Source of the DNA: Perca fluviatilis
Lineage: Eukaryota; Chordata; Actinopteri; Perciformes; Percidae
DNA: 64,000 nucleotides
Direction: 5' to 3'
Assembly: GCF_010015445.1 (NCBI RefSeq)
Contig: NC_053116.1
Span: 40,693,095 to 40,757,094 of the forward strand
The translations under genes were made by a program, and so were the position numbers. A model generated the notes under the pieces. That model did no database searches. It had not been told where the DNA came from and worked only from the letters and a program-made list of their open reading frames with translations. Numbering within the stretch: position 1 is the stretch's first letter; every line of letters starts with the position of its first letter. This document shows positions 22,291-34,700 of the stretch, in pieces.

Positions 22291-22679
22291 CAAATTTTCC
22301 TTTAATATAGTGTAGTCCATAGCATTAACAAAGACATGAATATACAAAAAAATAGCATATTATATTTTTTATATATATACAGTATAATGACCTTGTGATC
22401 ACGAGTGATTTTTCTTGATTAAAAGTAGTGGTTTCAGCCAATACCTGAGGAAATTCAAGCCATCAAGACAGGCTGCTATTCATATGCTAATTAGAGCCAT
22501 TAGCACCTCCGCGGGAGCTCTCCACATACGTCATGGTTTGTTTCCATCAATATGTGGCACAGATAAACATGACGTTCACAGGCTGTAAATTGTCGTTAAC
22601 TGCCGAAAATTAGGGAGATTTCCAGACGTTTACGGGCATTTACAGGGACAAAAATCCCACTTTTCATGCATTGTAAACT

Positions 22680-23220
22680 GGTGTTGGAACTGATATTTCA
22701 GAAAGGTAATCCAATCAGAACCTTGAGAATCTGAATACATTTAGGAATCATTGGCGCTACCCAGCCCTAATATTGTCATATTGCATTTGACAATTAAGCA
22801 CTGTTTTTCTTCTTCTTTTCTTTAAACTATGAAGGTCATGGTGGAGGCTACATGTTTTTAGAAAGACAGTCTGCTTCCTCACGCTGCACCGCCTGCTTCA
22901 TCTCTCGCTGCTAGTACTTTTACTGCAGTAAGGTCTGAATGCAGGACTTTAACTTGTGGTGGAGTATTTTCACAGTGTGTGTTAGTACTTTTACTGCATT
23001 AAAGGCTCTGTATTTCTCTCAAGTGTGTTTCTGTATTACCTGACAGCAGCCATCTCCTTCTCAGTGAACTGACGTCACACCGCATCGCTCAGCAACCAAA
23101 CAAACAGCGCCACGCACACGGGAGCGCACATGGCGAGACACGAGGAAACCTGTGAGCGAGCCACGGGCCAACACGGTTACAGAAAACACACAAAGAAGTG
23201 AAGGAAACACACAGGAACAG
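22680..23220 (+). repeat. Duplication-unit block shared with 40,255-40,830
   Basis: Colinear with the CTL-2 3' flank over about 540 bp, including GCTTCCTCACGCTGCACC and the GGGCCAACACGGTTACA stretch. Parts recur at 57,905-58,030 and, inverted, at 25,035-25,210. It marks the edge of the segmental duplication. Confidence 0.75.
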
Positions 23221-23621
23221 GTGAGTTTCTGCGAGTTCCTGTTATGGAAAAGTGGTCAGCCACTGTGGTACATAAGCATATACCGATCCCCTGGTGCCAC
23301 TGGCCGTTCACTACACCGACCTGTGCCGGTTGCAATGGTAGGCACACCGTTTTCACGGCAGGTGGACATGGTAACGTTAGGGCTGCCCTCGACTAAAGAA
23401 AGTAAAACAAAATACACAACTAAACTGAGTTTCTATACAAAGAATCAGGCAAAAGCACAACTTTAAATATTGTGATTACCAGAGGTATGCTCATAAGTTT
23501 CTTTAATAAATCATTCAGCATGTAAAAAAAGCAAATGACTGATGGACTAAATCAATGGTACTCGACTATGAGCTATCGGCCCACTAAGAAAGGCATTTCC
23601 ATAAATAAATAACAGCATGTA

Positions 23622-24686
23622 GGGTCGACCGTCTCTGCTTTTTCAGGGCCGATACCGATTATTAGTAGTTTATCAAACCGATGTTTGGAATTGGCATGCA
23701 TTTACAGTCAAAATTCAGTCAAAATTACGATTTTTTAATGTCACAAACTCAACAACACTGAGAGTTGGGTGGGGGTTGGGATGACTGGTGGAATCTCCGG
23801 GGGGGCGGACATGTCCAATGCTGTACAGAAGACCTCCCAGCTGCCCGAATTATCTCCCCCCCCTTCACTATTTTTGTAAACTTAACTAGTCGTTTTGGTG
23901 CCAGAACTTAGCTGTCATTCACACAGGATAGTCACCTTTTTTCAGGTAAATGCAACTGTAAAGACAGCTAAACATGATTGGAGGAGTGTTTTCTCCTTAA
24001 TTCTCCAGGACATGAACACCTGTTTCCTGGGTGAAAGTCTTGTGTTTTCTCCTTAACTTCTTCAGGACATGAACACCTGTTTCCTGGGTGAAAGTCTTGT
24101 GTTTTCTCCTTAACTTCTTCAGGACATGAACACCTGTTTCCTGGGTGAAAGTCTTGTGTTTTCTCCTTAACTTCTTCAGGACATGAACACCTGTTTCCTG
24201 GGTGAAAGTCTTGTGTTTTCTCCTTAACTTCTTCAGGACATGAACACCTGTTTCCTGGGTTAAAGTCTTGTGTTTTCTCCTTAACTTCTTCAGGACATGA
24301 ACACCTGTTTCCTGGGTGAAAGTCTTGTGTTTTTTCCTTTACTTCTTCAGGGACACAAACACTGTTTCCTGTGAAGGGAGTATTTCGGCACAGAGGGGAT
24401 TATTTGGAAAAAAATACAGCTAACGTTGTGTGGTGAACTTAGTCCTGGGTTAGCACCTATATGCTATTAACCGTATATTCCAGGCTGCTACATGTCAGGG
24501 GCAGCGAGGTTGGTGAGTGTTGATTGGCTATTATTTGTATAACATCTAGCCAATCAGATGGTGTTGTGGGCGGAGCATTAAGTGAGACTCAGTGGTGACC
24601 GGAACTGAGGGAGAGACACAGAGCTGTAGCACTGTTTAATTATCTGCCCCAACAATTGGCCAGGCCGATAATGAGTTGACCCCTAA
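23622..24686. mobile_element. DNA-transposon-like element with GGGTCRAC ends
   Basis: Left end AGGGTCGACCG and right end GAGTTGACCCCT form short inverted termini, and subterminal GGCCGATA motifs occur on both sides. It contains the 57-bp minisatellite. No transposase frame. Target duplication not clear. Confidence 0.5.
23994..24370. repeat. 57-bp minisatellite
   Basis: Six regular units (GGACATG at 24,008, 24,065, 24,122 and so on) plus a degenerate last one. Same core as the 58-bp array in CTL-1 intron 3, with one C fewer in the CTTCTTC-AG part. Confidence 0.93.
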
Positions 24687-25100
24687 TGTAGATGTTTATG
24701 CTGCTTGCAGCAGTTCCTCTCAGGAGTTTGTTACAACATTCAAATCATTCTGTGTTTGCATAGAAAGTCAAAGCAGCGTTGGAAGAAGTATTCAGATCCT
24801 TCTCTGCAAATGAACTGGTGGCTAAATGTGGCGTGTAGCACTACAGGCTGCGGTCCCCATTTGTTTTTTGGCCAAAGTCCAACAGAATGGTATCAAACAT
24901 GTTTTTGAAAAAGGGGAACATTTGCTTTTGCCTAAGATGCAAATAACTGTGAACACAGCCTGTAGAGCTACATGCCACATTTAGCCACTAGGTCATTTCA
25001 GCTCCCATATGCGTGGCGCTGTTTGATTAGCTGCTGAGCGATGAGGCGGCGCATCAGTTCACTGAGGAGATGGCTGCTGTCAGGTAACACAGAAACACAC
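24640..25100 (+). repeat. Repeat block inverted relative to 58,750-59,185
   Basis: Reverse complement of the segment that abuts the CTL-4 remnant; includes 'cagtt cctctcaggagtttg' and the GGCTAAATGTGGC text. The inner part has the GTTGGAAGAAGTATTCAGATCC-like end of a common teleost MITE. Confidence 0.75.
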
Positions 25101-25210
25101 CTGAGAGAAATACACAACGTTTACTGCAGTAAAAGTACTTACACACACTGTGAAAATACTCCAATACAAGATAAAGTCCTGCATTCAAACATTACTGTAG
25201 TAAAGGTACG
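25035..25210 (-). repeat. Inverted copy of part of 40,540-40,700
   Basis: Contains the 'tttactgcagtaaaagtact' palindromic text also seen in direct orientation at about 22,915, 40,615 and 57,955. Confidence 0.65.
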
Positions 25211-25370
25211 AACACAAACGTTTGGCTGTTTTCACTTAGTTTGTGTTGTTGTGTCACTTAGTTGTTTTAAAAAAGGTTAGGACCTAACACAACTAACAAA
25301 CTAAGTGATGGAGGCAGGTGGACTTTGATATCGATGCCAACACCTCCATGTTCGAAACCAACATCAGAGG

Positions 25371-25373
<3 letters not shown>

Positions 25374-25459
<86 letters not shown>

Positions 25460-25485
25460 GTGTGTGTGTGTGTGTGTGTGTGTGT
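25374..25485. repeat. (GT)n microsatellite
   Basis: 112 bp, interrupted once by TTTT. Confidence 0.98.
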
Positions 25486-25919
25486 AATTCAGACTCAGCA
25501 ATTAATTTGCCTGTACTGTATGGCCAAACCAAACTAGATGGAAATTGAATGTGGGGTCAGCTGGGTGCTGTGATGAGAGACGTCTGTCGCTGCACCCCAA
25601 CATTTGTTTCTGTCATGCAGATCTCTACACACAGGAGTCTACCTTCCTTAAAACCTCACTGCTTAACTATGTTCTGTACTAATATTCAGTTAAATTTGTA
25701 TTATCATTGACACAATGTGCAGGTACATATCTAACAAAATGTAGGTCGTCATGCTCCAACAAACAGTGCACATACACAGCAAACATCAAGTCGGGAGCCG
25801 TACAAGCCGCTGCGTCCTGCACGCCGCCATCATCTGTGGTATATCATCCAACTGCATTTCATTAGTTCTGTACTTGTACATGTACTGCTTAATGACAATT
25901 AAAAAAATTGAAGTGTTAA
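25486..25919. other. Unassigned sequence left of the LINE
   Basis: The end near 25,860-25,910 (GTACATGTACTGCTTAATGA then A-rich) resembles a retroelement 3' end. No gene seen. Confidence 0.35.
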
Positions 25920-27345
25920 GACTTCTCCGGGAACACCCTTACCGTGGTGGAGAGGTTTGTGTGTCCCTATGAACCTGAGGGCTGTGTTGTCTGGAGCTTG
26001 ATGCTCCTGGAAGGGTCTCCCATAGCAAAGTGGTCTCAGGTGAGGGGCCAGACAAAGAATGGTTCAAAAACCCTATTATGCAACAAGGAAGAGGTACAGT
26101 TACCCTGCCGGGAGGAAGCCTGGGGCCCTTCTTGGAGACCATGAATGGAGTCCTGCATGGGGGCTCCAGTGGGGGACTCCATAGTTCTGCTGGGGGACTT
26201 CAACGCGCACATGGGCAATGATGGAGAGGCGTGATTGGGAGGAACGGCCTTCCTGATCTAAACCCGAGTGGTTGTTTGTTGTTGGACTTCTATGCTAGTC
26301 ATGGATTGTCTATAACGAACACCATGTTCAAACATAGGGATGCTCATAAGTGTACTTGGTACCAGAGCACCCTCTGGTCAATGATCGATTTTATAATCGT
26401 TTCATCTGATCTAAGGCCGTATGTTTTGGACACTCGGGTGAAGAGAGGGGCGGGAGCTGTCAACAGATCACCATCTGGTGGTGAGTTGGGTCAGGGGGTG
26501 GGGGAAGACTCTAGACAAACCTGGTAAGCCCAAACGGGTAGTGCAGGTAAATTGGGAACTGTCCGACAGACTTTCAACTCACACCTCCGGCTGAGCTTTT
26601 CGTGCATCCCAGTGGAGGCTGGGGTCATTGAACCCGAGTGGACAATGTTCAAAGTTTCCATTGCTGAAGCTGTGGCGAGGAGCTGTGGCATTAGGGTCTT
26701 AGGTGCCTCAAGGGGCGGTAACCCACAAACAATGTGGTGGACACCGGTGGTTAGGGAAGCCGTCCAACTGAAGGAGTCTTTCCGGGATGTGTTTTCCCGG
26801 AGGACTCCAGAGGCAGTTGCAGGGTACCGAAGGGCCCGAAGGGATGCAGCCTCTGCCGTGAAAGAGGCAAAGCAGCGGGTGTGGGAGAAGTTCGGAGAAG
26901 ACATGGAGAAGGACTTTTGGTCGTCACCAAGGTGCTTCTTGAAAACTGTTCGCCACCTCAGGAGGGGGAAGCAGGGAACTATCCAAGCTGTGTACAGTAA
27001 GGATGGGACACTGTTGACCTCAGCTGAGGAGGTAATAGGGCGGTGGAAGGAGCACTCCTAAATCCAACTAAAACGCCCTCTATGTTAGAGGCAGAGCTGG
27101 AGGATGACGAGGGATTGTCCCTGGTTGAGGTTGAGATAGTCAAACAACTCCACAGTGGCAAAGCCCCGGCGATTGATGAGATCCGTCCAGAAATGCTGGA
27201 AGCTCTGGGTGTGGAGGGGCTGTCCTGGATGGCACGCCTCTTCAACATTGCGTGGAATTCTGGGACAGTACCAAAGGAGTGGCAGACCGGGGTGGTGGTT
27301 CCCCTATTCAAAAAGGGGGACCAGAGGGTGTGTGCCAATTATAGG
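25920..27345 (+). mobile_element. LINE fragment: endonuclease and start of reverse transcriptase
   Basis: Successive frames encode [47 protein letters not shown] (endonuclease end), a linker with WTPVVREAVQLKESF and KDFWSSPRCFLKTVRHLRR, then KAPAIDEIRPEMLEAL and VVVPLFKKGDQRVCANY, the start of the RT domain. Frameshifts near 26,225, 26,450 and 27,055, an internal deletion in the endonuclease, and loss of the catalytic RT part show that it is dead. The clade is not assigned. Confidence 0.9.
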
Positions 27346-28480
27346 TGTATCACACAGCCCCTCCGTGCCACTCCGTGTACACCACGTCACAGACACTACA
27401 CAGACATTTTATATATTGTTTGTCTGCTATTTCATTACTAAATTCATTTCTAGATCTCAAATATGGGCCAGCTCACAGCAGGAGTCTATGAAGGACAACA
27501 GACTGGGCTGCAAGCTAGCGACTCCGGCAGGCACCCGCCAGCTGTTAGTCAGACTGTGGAGCTTGTGAAGTCCGACACAGTCGGACCAAATTTGCAATTC
27601 GGTTTCAATTTAATGCATTTTTGTAAATATGAGGGGTTTCGTTAGCTGCTAGTGTCCATTCAATCCTATCGGTACCTAATTATAATATATTTACAATTTG
27701 AATTTCCTCACGCCACTTATGTAACAACTACCCCTAAGGTCTTACAAAGCTAACGCTTGTGTCCGATTTCAATTTAATGCATTAATGCATTTTTGTGAAT
27801 ATGAGGGGTTTTGTTAGCTGCATCCTTCAAAGTAAAGATCGCGGCTAGCTGCAGGCCCTAGAGCTCCGTCAGGGCCTCGGCATTTCGTAGTCCAGTAACC
27901 CAGAAAAGGGGGCCTTTTCTGCGGCGTTAATTTAGTAATTAAAAAGCAGATGTACAATGTATAACATTTCTGAGATCTGCGTGACCAATTCAGAAGACTA
28001 AGCTGACCTCAGGTCAGTTGTCTAGCCTATGTAAATGTTGGGGCGTGACAAAGATAGAGACTAGAGCCAAATAAGGAGGAGTTGAGGAGTTGACGTCAAC
28101 TCGGTGGTTCGTTGAGATTCACCCATTGTCAGCAGCAGTTTCAAATTGTGAGATTTGCAGAGGAAAATGGTGTCAATGGGATTTTGAGGTTCTATGTATG
28201 TCCTATTTACCCACCAAACTGTAGTTTTTCAACTATGACAGGGTCAAATCAGTTTTGCATTCTATCACCCCTTTAAGTTTATAATCAAATATTACAATAA
28301 AAAAGCATCAAATCTTCATGTTTAAAAAGCTGGAATATTGAGTATTTCTGCTTGCAAAGTAGTCTCGCTTTGTCAGACTACTAACATTTGTTTTTACTTA
28401 ATATGCAAATAACTGTTGCCTGTGACGTATTTCCATGAAATGAAGTGATCCTGAACAATGAGTTAAATGAGCAGAGACCT
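27346..28480. other. Intergenic sequence with small direct repeats
   Basis: About 45 bp (ATTTCAATTTAATGCAT ... GAGGGGTTT) occurs at 27,600-27,645 and again at 27,768-27,822. No gene seen. The last part is the CTL-2 5' flank. Confidence 0.45.
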
Positions 28481-28520
28481 GTCTGAAGTCACACAGTGAG
28501 GAGGACGGAGAGCAGACAAG

Positions 28521-28557
28521 ATGGACAAACTGCTTCTGCTCATCATGGCTGCATCAG
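28521..28557 (+). CDS. CTL-2 exon 1 (signal peptide)
   Basis: ATGGACAAACTGCTTCTGCT start; 12 codons plus one base; donor GTGAGT. The preceding 5'UTR (CACACAGTGAGGAGGACGGA) is identical to that of CTL-3, which supports the start choice and the recent duplication of these two. Confidence 0.9.
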
Positions 28558-30547
28558 GTGAGTGTTTTTTATGTTTTCTAAATGTTTAGTGTTTTATTAC
28601 ACATCACCGTTCCTTTTTACTTAATTTATTTTACATTTTATGAATACACACTGTGTGTATAGTATATGTATATGTTTGTTATATTGTTTATATTCTTCTT
28701 ATCATTCTTACATCTAGAGAATGTGTGACATGCAGCAACAACACCAAGACAAATTCCTTGTATGTGTAAAAAACGTACTTGGCAATAAAACCCTTTCTGA
28801 TTCTGATCTATATTTGTGGCTACAGAACCCTTATCAGAGCAATATTATGACACACTTTAGTTAAATAATTATCTAATGTTTAAGTCAAGTCATGTTTAGT
28901 TATACAGCACATTTAACACCTGGGGCTCACTTTAAAAATGTTCCTCTTCTTACCTTAGAGGACTAAAATGTCCACCTGAAAAAAGTACTTCATAGTAATA
29001 TTATTTTCCACTTTCACTGAGTTAAATCTTCTAACCCACTTCAGTCCTGATAATAACTACCAAAAAGATATTCTAGTAAGAATTTTAACCCTTTAAATGC
29101 CACTCTTTCATATGACGCCACTACATTTTGAAATGAAAAACACAAAAAGGGAACTATTTGTTAAATGTCAGAGGGGAATTACATTTTTAAATTTTTTTGA
29201 TGCAAAAGGTGACATGATAAACCAAAGTCAAGTATAGAAATAGGAAGTTTAGAGGAACACAGTTGCTTCAGTTTTGTTTCCATTTAATTGAAGGAAGTTT
29301 CTCCATGCATCAACATTTGATATCATTTAGATAATCTGAAAGCAGATGCTGTTGGTGTAACTGAAGCATAAAATTGTGTATTATTATAGTATAAAATATT
29401 ATATCTGCTCTATATGTGTGTGTGTGTCCCTACAGGGCTGAGTGCTGTCTCATCAGCTGCTGGACTTCAGTACTATTTTGTTTATGACAGGAAGAACTTT
29501 ACTGAAGCCCAAAGATACTGCAGAAAGAAACACACAGACCTGGTCACTGTAGACAGCATGGAGGTTATGAAGATCCTGACCAACATGGCAGATTTAGACA
29601 ACATGTTCTACTCCAACAACAGCTACGTGAGTTCACTTTTCTCTCTTTCATCTCAAAGTCTTTCTGACAGCAGGTTTGAACCCCTCCATAGTAACTAATA
29701 ACTAAATGTAGAGCAGTAAAAAGTAGAATATTTAGTCTAAAGTGTTTGAGTTTAATCTTCAGCAGACAGTGTTTCCCTGTTGAGCTGCAGCAGAGGGATG
29801 GAAACAAAAGAGGATTATGTGTTAGAAAGACTAACAAGACATTGATACATAGAAACAACTAATGCAGTAAAACAAAGCTAAAACATCAAAAAACAGTATT
29901 TAGAACAACAGAGATCTATGTTCTCGAGAAGCTAATTGAAAATCAGTTTGAGTGATCAGAAATTAAATGAGGGTAACAGAATGAAGGAGTCGTAGAGGAG
30001 TGGAGATGGAAAGATTAGTTAAACGTATGGTCTTCAACAAAAAGCTCGAGCAGAGTCTAATTCTTTATATCACAATCAAATATTGCTTTCAGAGAGCCTG
30101 GATAGGACTTCATGCTGACAACTGGAGGTGGTCACTGTCAAACACACGTTTGTACAAACCCGGGGAGATGGAGTTCAGACGATGGAGGGTTGGACAACCA
30201 AACATTGAAGACAGTGATAAAGCCTGCACAGGGATGTATCCTGATGGTGACTGGTATGACTACGATTGTGACAGCTCGTGGTATTCAGTCTGCGCAGATA
30301 TCAAAGGTGAGAATATTAACTAGTGAAGCTTCCCTTCTCTGCTTCTCTTTGCCTCTTTGTTTTCATTATTCAGGCCTCTGTAGTATCAGTCAGTCACTCT
30401 GACTCAGCGAAAACTACAGCGTTAGTGGCGGTTCAAAGAAGCTACACGACTGACTGGGCAGCAGATAAAGGGCACGGAATGAGAGCAGGAAAACAGCTCA
30501 GTGGTTCATCAGCATCACCACCAGAGGTGGGATTACATGAGATTACA

Positions 30548-30623
<76 letters not shown>

Positions 30624-30847
30624 GTTGGTAAGAATAACACTGGTAACACTTTACGGTAAGGGTACATGAATTATCATGAATTCATGCATGAATGAATTGA
30701 TGTAGGCTATGTATTATTATGCATTATGTAATTTAGGTGTTATTGCATTCCTTAATATCCCATTAATCATCAGGAATTGACGTTTTCATAGTCTGTCATT
30801 CATGACCTCATACATTAGGTACGTGGGCACATCATTATGAATTATTA

Positions 30848-30885
<38 letters not shown>

Positions 30886-31707
30886 TATTTTTCTGAAAAA
30901 AAGTTTGGTCATCACTGTGCATATTCTGATTTGAACACAACTTGTGCATAATGATGTAGCCACCTTACCTAATGCTTTAGTTGATGTGTTGATCAAGCAT
31001 GAGGTCATTAACGAGAGGCTATGAACTCATGTCAATTCCTGATGATTCATAAGATATGATAAGATATATAAAGGAATGAAGTAATGCACAAATCATGAAT
31101 TAATTCATGCATTAATTCATAATTCATGTACCCTTACCGTAAAGTGTTACCATAACTTTAGTTCAAGCCTGTGGCAGCAGTTCCAAATAATTTGTTTAGT
31201 GCCATGGAATGAAAAATACCTTTTCACAAAGTTTTTCACAAGTTCAGTGCGTGCATTTTCCAAAAGAATGCTTTAATTCTGAAAACTAAAGTTGCTCCCA
31301 CACAAAACTCCCTCAATGTCTTTTAATAGCCTATTATTTCTTAGATATGTAGGCTACATACCAAGAAAATTCATGAGTATTAACTGCGATACCCCATTAT
31401 GTTGTGAGCAGTAGGCCTAGTGAGCTGTTGGCAAAATTGTGTCTAATCTGTCTGTGTCTATGTCTGGCACACGTTCACGTAAAAAAGCATGTTTGTGCAC
31501 GAACACTACGGTCACTCCCAAAATGTCCCGGTTTTAGTTCCGGAAAATCTAGTCACCCTAATGTACTTAGCCCAAAGACTACAAAAATGGCAGTCGGGAG
31601 ACCGCGTGGCATTGAGTTAGCCAGTTAGCTGCTCAAGCTAACGTGCCACAGAACAAAGAGATACACAACACAGGCTACTTAACGCACGTTAGCAGTTAAC
31701 ACATGTA

Positions 31708-31753
<46 letters not shown>

Positions 31754-34700
31754 GAAATGTCATTCTCTCTTCTGCAGACATGAAAACACGAGTTGCGTGT
31801 TTTTTTCATGATCCACTAGTGTTTCCAGAACACCGGAATAACTCCACTTTTCCAGAAATGGAGCTTGTCGCACAATCGCTTGGCCTGCAGCCTTCAGCAA
31901 CTCACGTTGCGGCGGAAGAAAATGAAGTGGGGGGTGACGTTGTATATTCCGGCCACCGGACCTGGATTCCCACTGTGTTCAGGGTCTCGCTTAACCAATC
32001 GTAATTCAGGACATCATGGCTCCACGGCCATTATATGATCTCTTCCCTCGTGGTAACCTGGAGGAGTTTGGTGCACAGGCTGTCAGGAGTACGTGTAGGC
32101 TAAAAAACCTTTGTTTTTAAAAGGCACATGTTGGTCATGACTTCTTCGTCTCAGAATCAGATGCTCTGAGATCAGTTCGTTGTTTAAAATCAGTTAACAC
32201 ACCACTTGGTCCTGACAGTGTGCAGGTTCTTTATATCTCAGTGGATTTATTGTAGATATTATTATATTATAAAGACATGAATCACAGATGTGGATGGATG
32301 GGAGGTTGTATGTCATGCTGCCTCTACGCTTCTCTGTGCTTCATTTTCAGGGTCAAATGTGACTTTTGTCATCGTCCCCACCTACATGACATGGCCTGAA
32401 GCCCAGAGCTACTGCAGAGCTCACTACACAGACCTGGCCAGTGTGAGAAACATGGCAGACAACCAGAAGGTGCTTGAGTTGGCTGGAGGAAACTGGGTCT
32501 GGATCGGCCTTTTCAGAGACTCCATGAAGTGGTCAGATGGAAGTAACTCCTCATTCAGCTTCTGGAAGAACAGGCAACCTGACAACAACAACGGGAACGA
32601 GACTTGTGTGGCTGCAGACTTCAGCCAATCAGGAGCCTGGGAGGACTGGCCCTGTGACATGGAGAGAGCGTTCATTTGCTACGGTCCAGGTGAGCGCTAA
32701 ACCGGGATTTAAACAAATCGTATGCCTTAATGCTCAATTCCGATTTTTTTTATCTGACTGTTCACTTTTTTTTTATGTGGACTGCATCAGACTCAAGTAC
32801 TAGGCGTGGCCTGAAAGAATAAAAAAAAAAATCATCCAAAACATACGGGAGTGGGCTTTGGATAATGACATAGAAAACAAAATAAAACAATATAAATATA
32901 CCTTCACAATAAAGTCAGGCTGATTCTTAAATGTAGAGTTTGACTTACGGACTAAACGGAATAAATACGGACTTCACCAGGGAGCCCACAACTTCACACA
33001 TTTGTCACTCTGATGTCTAATTACAATACAAAATACATAAACACTTGTTGTATTTTACCAATAACCACATACAATAGCATAGGTGAGGCTTACTAAATGA
33101 TAACAATACCTTGCTAACACATAGAAACACTGGCGTTGGCCACGACACATGAATCCATCGACATCCATCCAAAGTCATTTTCATTTACAACATATCCAAC
33201 TACAAGATAGACACAGATATTACTTTAACCTTTTCTACACACATGTTATTGCAATATTTACCTTTTTATTTTACACAATACTTGATGCATGACACCGCCA
33301 GCTAGTGGCTGAAATAATCAAAAATAATAGAAATGGACCTTCTTTTTTTTTACATACAAGAACACAAAATATATTCTGTAGGTAACCAGAAAAAAATTTG
33401 ATGGAGGTGTTACATCAATTCACCAGCCGGCTACACCAATGATAAATACAGCCATTACTACAGCTACAGGACCAGGGACAGCAGATGTAAAATATCCTTT
33501 TGGCTAATTCTGGCACATTTTACATTTTTATATGTATTATTAGTGTGCATTGTCCCTGTTAACTGAAATAAATTAAAAAGGAACACGGGAGAAGTATGGA
33601 GCTAGAACAATGAGGTGATGAAAAAACTATGGATGCACCGAATCCAGATTTTTTGGGGTTCGGCCGAATCCTTAATCCACTGGTTGAGATTGTGCTGACT
33701 CCTCCTTCCATCCTCAGTCCATGAACACATTAATGAAGTAAACAGTGTGTCATGTCTGCCCCGCTCTTATTGTGTTTTCTGCTTGTTTTCATGGACTTCC
33801 TGTTTTATTTTGAAATCCTTTGCTTTCTTCATTTACTTCACACGTCTTCCTGTCTTTGTTTGTTTCCCACCTTTTCTGATTGTCTTATGTGTTCCACCTG
33901 TTGTATTACCTGTCCCTTGTTAGTCCTCGTTACCTGTTGTATTTAGTTCCTGTGTTTTCGGTGTCTGTTGTTGGTGGATTGTCATGTCTTTTGTCCTTGT
34001 GGTTCTATTCCTGTTATTTAGCTGTATCTCAGTGTTCCTGGATTTCTCTGTAACAGCGGCCATGTTGTGTATAGTTTAGGGTCCTCTTCACCACCAGACC
34101 AATCAGCATTGAACAGATTGAACATGTAGCTGGACTTGAATGGCCTTCTTTTGACTGAAAGTACTGCCAAACAACACTTTTTTTTTTCTCACGAGTTCCA
34201 TTTCCACTTCCTCACAGCCTACTGCATTGAACGCCTCACCTACGTAAACACCTTATCAACGGTTTTTGATTATTATAGCTACAGGAACTTGGGAGAAGTG
34301 TCATGTGAGCAAGGCGGCTCAGTCCAATGGGTCTGCTAGCTTGAATGCACGTTCATTATGCCTTGTTAAATAACTCTGTTACAACTTTTAAAACAATGAT
34401 TTGATGGGACTATTGTAGTATTCGGACTGGTATCTTGGTGTACTGCAAAAACATGTATTTGTTGCTATGTAGATGTATATTTCACGATGTCAAGTGCTGT
34501 TTTAACTCAAAGTTTGTTTCATTTTTACAAAGTGGTGTCTCTTTCAAAGAAAGTGATGAAAGTGAAGTTTGAGAACAAGAAGAATCTGGATCTGAATGAC
34601 CCTGCTGTGATGGAGGCCATGTTGAAGCAGGTAAATCAGGTTTATACTGTTTTACCTTTTATGAAAAAACAAATAAGGGACTGTTTGTTATTTATTTAAG

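Noticed and set aside
31780..32004. 74-aa frame MKTRVACFFHDPLVFPEHR...
   Set aside because: Inside CTL-2 intron 3, no homology recognised, no splice signals matching the lectin frame.
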